Of a DNA stretch of 64,000 bases, positions 58,509 through 64,000 are shown piece after piece. The stretch spans positions 62,001-126,000 of the forward strand of contig JAVWJP010000004.1 in assembly GCA_036638975.1 (NCBI GenBank), read 5' to 3'. A program made the position numbers and the translations under genes. How positions within the stretch are numbered: position 1 is the first letter of the stretch; each line of letters begins with the position of its first letter. The notes under the pieces were generated by a model. The model was not told the origin of the DNA. It saw only the letters and a program-made list of their open reading frames with translations, and ran no database searches. This stretch comes from JAVWJP01 sp036638975 (GTDB lineage: Bacteria > Bacillota > Clostridia > Oscillospirales > Ruminococcaceae).

Positions 58509-61500
58509 TAGTTAGGCACTATAACATCATCTTCCGCGCCCGATTTGTCATTGTAGCCTTTAACCTCACTCCATATCAAGCTTTTGCTCTCAATATCGGT
58601 AACATCTACAGCAACCTCTAAATGTATGGTTATTCCGTTTCGTTTGATATTTCTTCCGTGCATCAAAAAAACTTGTGATTCATTTGGCATACGGAACAAG
58701 CGCGTATACATTTTGCCCTCTTCCATTTTACTCATAGAGCAAAATTCGCAGGGCTTGGTTCTGTGCATCAAAACCTCGTAGCATTTCTTCCCCCTGCACT
58801 CATATCTGTCCACACCCATAAACTCGCAAAGGCTGTTGTTTGCATATATAAACTCATATGTGTCTTTTTCGCAAACGTAAATGATATCCTTAACAACGTC
58901 TAAAACGCTCTCTGCATCATTCATCCATTTTGTAATTGAGGTGGCGACCGATTCTTCTCCGTAGACAGAAACAATGTTTCTCCCGCGGCACCTTGAGTTA
59001 TATAAGGCTTTACCCGCATTGTTGTAAAGCAGATCGAACGAATGTGTATGCTTGTCCGAAACGGAAATACCGATAGAACAGCTGATATCCGCATTATTTC
59101 CGTCAATATTTATATCGCGCAGGCTCTTACAAAGCTGATGTGCCTTTTTTTCTACATCTCCGATATTCTTGATATTGCTGATGAATACGGCAAATTCATC
59201 GCCTCCCATGCGCACAATTACATCGCGGTTATTAAAGTGCTGCCTAAGCTTGTCGGCAACTGCACAAATAACCTTGTCGCCATAGTTGTGCCCGTAGGTA
59301 TCGTTAATTTTTTTAAAGTTATCAATATCAAATATTATCATTGCGCAGGTTTCGCCGGTATGCTCTAAGCGCTGCAAAATAATCTTTTGTGCGCTTACAC
59401 GGTTTACAAGCCCCGTCATTATATCGGTTTTAATCTGTGCCGACATTTCGTTGTATTCTCGTACCATCTCTTTAAAGCGGTGGTTAGCCTCCAGCACATT
59501 GCTTACGCGGCGCGTAACCACTGTCGGAATAAACGGCTTGACAATATAATCGTTCGCACCCAAAGAAAAGGTACTGCTTTGCAGCTCTGTGCTGTCATCG
59601 CCCGTAACCATAATAACAGGGATAGAATCAAGCTCTGTAAACTTCTTTTTATACCTTAAAAACTCTTTGCCGTCCATAACAGGCATATTGATATCAAGCA
59701 AAATTAAGTCTACGTGTTCTTCGTTTTCTTGCAAAATTTTAATGGCCTCCGCGCCGTTTTCCGCCTCTAAGAACAAGAATTTGTTTTGAAGAATTTTTTT
59801 AAGAATACTGCGGTTAATTTCGGAATCATCAACAATTAACACAGTACGTGTATTGTGGCTGCCCTCAAGCCACGCTTCTCTGTAGCGCTGTAGCTCATTG
59901 TCAACCTCTTTATGCAGCGTAATGTCCGTAAGCTCGCCTATGATGATATGCTTGTTGCCCGCTGTAGAGGCGTAGCTAAGCTTTGTGTGAAGCCATATAG
60001 ACTCTGCGCCGACCCTGCTGCGAACATATTCACATTCGGCAGTGCTTTTTGTAATTGCACAGTTATAAAAGGCACTAAGCAGCAGGTTTCGGTATTCTTC
60101 GCCGACAAGGCTCATAACCTCGGGTGCATTTGCCAGCATATCGCTATGCCCCAGTAAGGCATAGTAAGCCTCGTTTACACGAATTATCTCAACCCTGTTG
60201 TCCGAAAACTCGTAGATAGCAGCGGCTTGCAGCGCATTACCGAAAAGTGATTTAATCTCTGCATTAAATGCAAACAGGTCATCATAATGGTAGTTATCGC
60301 GTTTTTTGTCTGTAAGCATTTTTCCGCCTGAGTATAAGTTTTTACAGAGCTTCTCGTAGTCCGGAATAGGCATAGGTCTTGCAAAATAATACCCCTGCAC
60401 ATAGTCGCAGCCCACGCTTCTTAAAAAATCTACCTGCTCGGCAGTTTCGGCGCCCTCGGCAATTACAGGAATATTAAGCCATTTTGCCATGCGTATGACA
60501 GATGCTATGATGTTCTCACCTCTGCCCGGAATATCCGTTTTAGACAAAAACAGCATATCAATCTTTAAAATGTCAATGACGATATCTTTAAGAAGCGCCA
60601 GCGAGGAATACCCGCTGCCAAAGTCGTCCATCATTATAGTAAAGCCATATTTTTGCAGTTGGGTCATCACCTTTTTCATTGCAGCGGGGTTGTCGGTGTA
60701 GGCGCTTTCTGTAAGCTCCAAATGAAGCAGCTGCGGTTCAATTTGATATATATTTACAAGCAGCAGCAGGGATTCTACCAAGTTTGGGTTGTAAACATTA
60801 ACTCGCGAAATGTTAATGGAAATTGGGTACGGCTTTATACCCTGTATCTTCCAGTTATGAAGGCACTTGCAGGCCTGCTCCCACACATAATGGTCAAGCT
60901 TTGTTATAAAACCGTTGCGTTCAAACACAGGTATAAACTCTCCCGGCGAAATAATCCCTTTTTTAGGGTGTATCCACCTCACAAGCGCCTCTGCACCGCA
61001 GGGTAAATTTGTATGAATATTATATTGCGGCTGCAAATAAACTTCAAACTGCTCGTTTTCCAGTGCAAAGTTCATCTCATTTGTAATCTCCTGCTCGGCA
61101 GCAATAGCCGCGCTCATGCTCTCGTTATAAAAGGCATAAAATTCCACATAATTCCCCTTGCAGGTTTTTGCGGCAAGGGTAGCGCGGTTATACATTTCTT
61201 CAACAGAAATTGAAGGGTCATCTATTATATAAATCCCGATAGACGGCACGATATCATAATTTAAATTAAATTTTGCAAGTGTTTTTTTAGACTGCCTGAC
61301 CATGCCTATAACTTTGTCCTCATCATATGGAATACAAAGCCCAACAATATCAGATTCTATGCGTCCATAAGACGATTTTGTACATTTTAGGGCGTCCTCC
61401 GCCATGTGTTCAGAAATATAAATAAGCAGCTTATCACCCTCCGCCGTACCAAAAAAAGAATTGATAAGCTGGAACCTGTCCACATCAAAGCGGAGAAAAG

Positions 61501-62005
61501 CAAAGCGCTCATTAGGGTTTAAATCAAGCATTTTGCGTGTAGCGTCAAAAAATTTTGCCTTATTATAAATGCCTGTAAGGGCATCGTATTCGGCTAAATA
61601 TTTAAGCTGTTTAAGCGCGGAGAGCTGGCTTCGTTCAATGGCATTTTTAAGCCTGAACATTACAATTTCGGCATCATACGGCTTTGAAACAAAGTCCCAC
61701 GCGCCAAGCGCAAGCGCCTTTTTTTCGTTAGCCTTGCTACCATCGCCGGTTATTACAACAACAGGCAAATTAGTGTAACGTATGTCGTTTTTAAGCAATT
61801 TTAAAATATCGTAGCCGTCAATGACGGGCATAACAAGGTCAAGCATAACAGCAGAAAATTCAGCACTATGTTCTTCAAGCAAATGCAGCGCTTCCTGCCC
61901 GTCAGATGCCTCCAGCACTCTGTATTCATCATTTAATATTTCTACCAGTGCCGCTCTGCTGACGATACTGTCATCAACGACTAAAATTGTTTTTACCGAA
62001 GCCAT
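58505..62005 (-). CDS. Two-receiver GGDEF/EAL cyclic-di-GMP signalling protein
   Basis: A 1166-residue cytosolic protein. Order: receiver 1 (1-122, phospho-Asp about 56), degenerate GGDEF 1 (about 135-290, GRIESD in place of GGDEF), EAL (about 310-555), PAS (about 590-705), receiver 2 (720-838, Asp771), GGDEF 2 (about 855-1018, intact GGDEF 934-938) and a C-terminal PAS-like domain with KPCEFCS (1085-1090). The EAL site looks intact: EALVRW (339-344), NIS (398-400), LELTES (429-434), DDFGS (460-464), KID, AEGAE (516-520), QGYYF. The second GGDEF lacks an upstream RxxD inhibitory site. So it may both make and break c-di-GMP. It is not next to a histidine kinase. Confidence 0.94.
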   Translation of the reverse strand: MASVKTILVVDDSIVSRAALVEILNDEYRVLEASDGQEALHLLEEHSAEFSAVMLDLVMPVIDGYDILKLLKNDIRYTNLPVVVITGDGSKANEKKALALGAWDFVSKPYDAEIVMFRLKNAIERSQLSALKQLKYLAEYDALTGIYNKAKFFDATRKMLDLNPNERFAFLRFDVDRFQLINSFFGTAEGDKLLIYISEHMAEDALKCTKSSYGRIESDIVGLCIPYDEDKVIGMVRQSKKTLAKFNLNYDIVPSIGIYIIDDPSISVEEMYNRATLAAKTCKGNYVEFYAFYNESMSAAIAAEQEITNEMNFALENEQFEVYLQPQYNIHTNLPCGAEALVRWIHPKKGIISPGEFIPVFERNGFITKLDHYVWEQACKCLHNWKIQGIKPYPISINISRVNVYNPNLVESLLLLVNIYQIEPQLLHLELTESAYTDNPAAMKKVMTQLQKYGFTIMMDDFGSGYSSLALLKDIVIDILKIDMLFLSKTDIPGRGENIIASVIRMAKWLNIPVIAEGAETAEQVDFLRSVGCDYVQGYYFARPMPIPDYEKLCKNLYSGGKMLTDKKRDNYHYDDLFAFNAEIKSLFGNALQAAAIYEFSDNRVEIIRVNEAYYALLGHSDMLANAPEVMSLVGEEYRNLLLSAFYNCAITKSTAECEYVRSRVGAESIWLHTKLSYASTAGNKHIIIGELTDITLHKEVDNELQRYREAWLEGSHNTRTVLIVDDSEINRSILKKILQNKFLFLEAENGAEAIKILQENEEHVDLILLDINMPVMDGKEFLRYKKKFTELDSIPVIMVTGDDSTELQSSTFSLGANDYIVKPFIPTVVTRRVSNVLEANHRFKEMVREYNEMSAQIKTDIMTGLVNRVSAQKIILQRLEHTGETCAMIIFDIDNFKKINDTYGHNYGDKVICAVADKLRQHFNNRDVIVRMGGDEFAVFISNIKNIGDVEKKAHQLCKSLRDINIDGNNADISCSIGISVSDKHTHSFDLLYNNAGKALYNSRCRGRNIVSVYGEESVATSITKWMNDAESVLDVVKDIIYVCEKDTYEFIYANNSLCEFMGVDRYECRGKKCYEVLMHRTKPCEFCSMSKMEEGKMYTRLFRMPNESQVFLMHGRNIKRNGITIHLEVAVDVTDIESKSLIWSEVKGYNDKSGAEDDVIVPNY

Positions 62006-62113
62006 TTTACAGTAACCTCCTATTCACAATTGTAATATATTATGGCAAAAAACCATTTATTTGTAATTTGATACTTCATTTAACATTAGGCATATTTTTA
62101 TTATACCATATTA

Positions 62114-62142
62114 TGTATAACTTTAAAAGAATTTGTTTACAA
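62114..62142 (-). promoter_or_regulatory. Possible promoter of the two-receiver c-di-GMP gene
   Basis: On the minus strand TTGTAA (62137-62142) and TATACA (62114-62119) are 17 bases apart, about 108 bases before the start. The region is A/T-rich and other matches exist. Confidence 0.4.
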
Positions 62143-62205
62143 AAACCGAAAAATAGTTTTTTATGCTCTTTTATTTGACAAATATATACAATTGATAAAT
62201 AGGAA

Positions 62206-62229
62206 AGGGAACGGTCAAGACCGTTCCCT
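62206..62229 (-). terminator. Terminator-like palindrome after the secreted SH3/SLH protein
   Basis: AGGGAACGGTC, loop AA, GACCGTTCCCT, 11 base pairs (the two innermost would not form). The minus strand continues TTCCTATTTAT, a weak T-run. It lies 5 bases past the stop. It resembles the palindrome at 40388-40425. Confidence 0.55.
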
Positions 62230-62233
62230 ACTA

Positions 62234-63526
62234 TTATTTCGCAAATTCAAAAATAAATTTGTAGTTTAGATTTCCTGTATTATAGGTGCTGGTTAAATCC
62301 CATGAGATAATGGAAGTGCCGTCCTCCTTTTGCTGCCCGCAGGTGTTTAGGCATTGGGCTCTGTTTTCGGTACTGCTTACATAAGCCATTTGCCCGTTAG
62401 AGATATACCAATAGTAGGGCTCGCTTCGGGTAATAAGGGGGCTGCCGTTGATTGCCATGCCGTCCATAGCCAAATATCTGCCGTCCGCTGTCTGAATAGT
62501 ATAGCAGCGACCGGACCAATCTGTCCTAATATAGGTGATTTTAAAGCTCTGCGGCGCGCCGCCGCGAAGCTCACCATGTCCGTCGGCGTTAATGTTAAGG
62601 TAAGGGTGGCTGCCTTTTTCGCCCAGCGCGGTTTGTATGGTATAGGTGCCGCTGACAATGCAGAATATCCCCTCCCAGCTCTTTCCCGGGTCATTTGCCT
62701 TGGCAGTGGCGGCGTACTGCCGCAGGTTGTAGTCCTTCGCCCAACACGACAGCTTGCCGTACATCACCATTAGCTGTTCCTCGGTGCATGGGGCATTAGC
62801 GCTTGTATCGCCGCCTATTTCCAAACTATCAATCAGCTTCTTGGTGACGGTGGTGCGGGGTGAGCTATAGCCATACTCCGGTGTGCAGTTATACCTATTG
62901 TCATATGCCATAAGCTTTATCATGGTGTCCACCGCCTCGCCATAGGTGGCAATGTCGTTAGGGCGAAATCTACCCCTAGGAACCACCCCCCAACGAGCAA
63001 GGTAGTTTGCATAGCGGTCGTCAGTGTCCGTCAGCGGCTGTTCAACCCCCTTTAGAACAACGGCGTAGTCACTTAGGCGAACCTCTGAGCTGTAAAGTGT
63101 TACCATCATCATTATCATCATATCCGCCATTTTAAGCCGCGTAATAGGCTTGGTGTAGTCGTTCTTCACATCAGGAAATTCTGATTTCAGACCAACATAT
63201 CCCCCGTTCATGCCGTTTATCCACGACTGAGCCCACTCGGAGCACACAACGTCAGGTGCATCCACCGACTTGAGCTTATCCGCCCATACGTACACAGAGT
63301 AACCGTTCCACTTAACCTTAGCGTAGCCGCCCTGATCGTAATCTAACACCTCTAAAATAGTACCTCTGGGAATATTGCCGACTATACTGCCGTCCTCCTC
63401 GGCGCGGAATGGTGCACCGCGATCTGTCACTACTTTATAGAGCGGCTCGGCGGCAAATGCAGTCGTGGGCAGTATGGTCAGTGCCATACAAACGGTGAGC
63501 AAGATGCTTATCAGCTTTTTTCTCAT
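62234..63526 (-). CDS. Secreted protein with SH3-like, SLH-like and ricin-like domains
   Basis: A 430-residue exported protein. The signal peptide MRKKLISILLTVCMALTILP ends AFAA (about 27). A bacterial SH3-like domain (about 30-85) follows, then an SLH-like region with three weak repeats (about 95-260, with GRFRPNDIATYGEAVDTMIKL) and a C-terminal ricin-type beta-trefoil-like region (about 285-430, with YTIQTADGRYLAMDG). This suggests a wall-bound carbohydrate-binding protein. I chose the ATG at 63526 because it starts a normal signal peptide; the frame opens 27 codons further, through the structured leader. It has its own promoter. Confidence 0.8.
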   Translation of the reverse strand: MRKKLISILLTVCMALTILPTTAFAAEPLYKVVTDRGAPFRAEEDGSIVGNIPRGTILEVLDYDQGGYAKVKWNGYSVYVWADKLKSVDAPDVVCSEWAQSWINGMNGGYVGLKSEFPDVKNDYTKPITRLKMADMMIMMMVTLYSSEVRLSDYAVVLKGVEQPLTDTDDRYANYLARWGVVPRGRFRPNDIATYGEAVDTMIKLMAYDNRYNCTPEYGYSSPRTTVTKKLIDSLEIGGDTSANAPCTEEQLMVMYGKLSCWAKDYNLRQYAATAKANDPGKSWEGIFCIVSGTYTIQTALGEKGSHPYLNINADGHGELRGGAPQSFKITYIRTDWSGRCYTIQTADGRYLAMDGMAINGSPLITRSEPYYWYISNGQMAYVSSTENRAQCLNTCGQQKEDGTSIISWDLTSTYNTGNLNYKFIFEFAK

Positions 63527-63580
63527 GTTTTCTTCGTCCTTTCCGTTTTTACTTACTTGCACCTCAAACGGTGCTTTGCC

Positions 63581-63653
63581 GATGGTGCAGGTTAATTCTC
63601 TCCGCATTGCCGCCTATAGGTAGCCCGAAAGTCTGCTTTTCGCCTGTACCATC
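63581..63653 (-). ncRNA. Structured leader of unknown class before the secreted protein gene
   Basis: On the minus strand GATGGT-a-CAGG (63643-63653) pairs with CCTG-c-ACCATC (63581-63591) over 10 base pairs with one mismatch, closing a 51-base core. The core holds a hairpin (CGAAA, 7-base loop, TTTCG) and a CCTATAGG palindrome. Further down, GCACC/GGTGC could form an alternative stem using the same 3' strand. The predicted start of transcription is about 10 bases before the helix. No riboswitch consensus I know fits. The 3' part also reads as an in-frame N-terminal extension, so coding remains an alternative. Confidence 0.5.
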
Positions 63654-63669
63654 GAATATTAAATTTGTA

Positions 63670-63699
63670 ATTATATTAATAGCACAAATTTTTCTTCAA
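63670..63699 (-). promoter_or_regulatory. Sigma-A promoter of the secreted protein gene
   Basis: On the minus strand TTGAAG (63694-63699) and TATAAT (63670-63675) are 18 bases apart, about 145 bases before the start codon and just before the structured leader. Confidence 0.6.
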
Positions 63700-63936
63700 A
63701 AACTGTTTTTGGCGCGAAATACGCTTTTAACTGCCCGAATAGTAAAATGGTTTATTTTTTGTGATATAAATAAATTCTTAATTTTCTATATTTACATATC
63801 TCCATTGTTCGTGCTTCCAAATCCACCGTTGTGCAAAAGCTTCTCCTCTATGAACAATAGTCAAAGTCTTTCGTTATCCGCTGTCATTGGTCAGTTTAAA
63901 TTGAATAATAATATACTTCTATTTTACCATTTTATA

Positions 63937-63965
63937 TTGACTTGCAAAGCTCTCTGTGGTACAAT
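63937..63965 (+). promoter_or_regulatory. Sigma-A promoter of tRNA-Ser
   Basis: TTGACT (63937-63942) and TACAAT (63960-63965) are 17 bases apart and end 18 bases before the first tRNA base. Confidence 0.75.
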
Positions 63966-63983
63966 AATACTCGCCGTGTAAAT

Positions 63984-64000
63984 GGAGAGGTGTCCGAGTG
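63984..64000 (+). tRNA. tRNA-Ser, first 17 bases (runs off the right edge)
   Basis: GGAGAGGTGTCCGAGTG is the typical 5' end of a bacterial tRNA-Ser (acceptor strand GGAGAGG, then TG and the D-stem). The anticodon is outside the window. A strong promoter precedes it. Confidence 0.85.

Larger units (their letters stand above)
63664..63983. other. A/T-rich intergenic region before tRNA-Ser
   Basis: It holds the promoter of the secreted protein gene (63670-63699) and the tRNA promoter (63937-63965). Between them (about 63700-63930) I see only A/T-rich sequence and no supported frame or repeat. Confidence 0.6.

Noticed and set aside
63581..63653. A known c-di-GMP-I (GEMM) riboswitch
   Set aside because: The expected GCAAACC and GCAAAGCC boxes of that class are not at the right places, so I kept it as an unclassified structured leader.
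1..64000. CRISPR arrays, insertion sequences, prophage or rRNA genes
   Set aside because: I saw no regular spacer-repeat array, transposase, phage structural gene or rRNA sequence. The Xre pair is the only mobile-like trace.

Overview
The window looks like a chromosomal segment of an anaerobic, endospore-forming Firmicute of the class Clostridia. The evidence is the mix of genes: spoIVA, a sipL-type gene and spoVM (spore coat basement), a ytfJ/gerW-type spore gene, HrcA with a perfect CIRCE site, a pyrophosphate-type phosphofructokinase, a class B sortase and a biotin-dependent carboxyltransferase operon. Base composition is near 50% GC and TTG/GTG start codons are common. An Oscillospirales/Ruminococcaceae-like host is my inference; no 16S gene is present to test it.

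Layout. 1-2.2 kb (minus): the start of spoIVA, sipL, then two genes easily missed for size, spoVM (25 codons) and a 51-codon membrane protein. 2.3-16.0 kb (minus): one long housekeeping operon, yicC-remA-gmk-rpoZ-priA-def-fmt-Zn peptidase-rsmB-rlmN-stp-prkC-rsgA-thiN, almost the Bacillus order but lacking coaBC and rpe. 16.3-20.9 kb: a DUF4349 lipoprotein and a three-gene biotin carboxyltransferase operon. 21.0-26.7 kb (minus): site-2 protease, scpA, scpB, DUF2953, ytfJ, dacB-type carboxypeptidase, rluB and a small acetyltransferase-like protein. 27.0-32.5 kb: rpmB, an ECF S-component, yfbR, and a YfhO/glycosyltransferase pair. 32.6-36.6 kb (minus): pyk, class B sortase, PPi-phosphofructokinase. 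36.8-40.4 kb (plus): GntR(YtrA)-ABC operon. 40.6-48.3 kb (plus): hrcA-grpE-dnaK-dnaJ-prmA-rsmE-vanY-like. 48.3-48.8 kb: a divergent Xre regulator and 47-residue protein sharing twin operators. 48.9-57.0 kb (minus): hemW, lepB, lepA, a parvulin lipoprotein, an unknown membrane protein, a Na/Pi cotransporter and a polysaccharide deacetylase. 57.2-64 kb: eno, a 1166-residue two-receiver GGDEF/EAL protein, an SH3/SLH-like/ricin-like secreted protein behind a structured leader, and the first bases of a tRNA-Ser.

How the parts fit. SpoVM, SpoIVA and SipL are known partners in localising and encasing the forespore coat, so the left edge is a compact coat-morphogenesis cluster. The second block couples nucleotide, translation-maturation and PASTA kinase/phosphatase signalling genes. 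Several envelope genes (dacB-type, VanY-like, PdaA-like, sortase, YfhO/glycosyltransferase, signal peptidase, parvulin) are spread through the window.

Most unusual items: the missed small genes beside spoIVA/sipL; an 80-bp four-way-junction palindrome inside the dacB-type coding sequence; the structured leader before the secreted protein at the right end; the Xre/47-residue pair with duplicated inverted-repeat operators; and the two-receiver c-di-GMP protein. All structures and promoters were found by eye; none was folded or searched by software.
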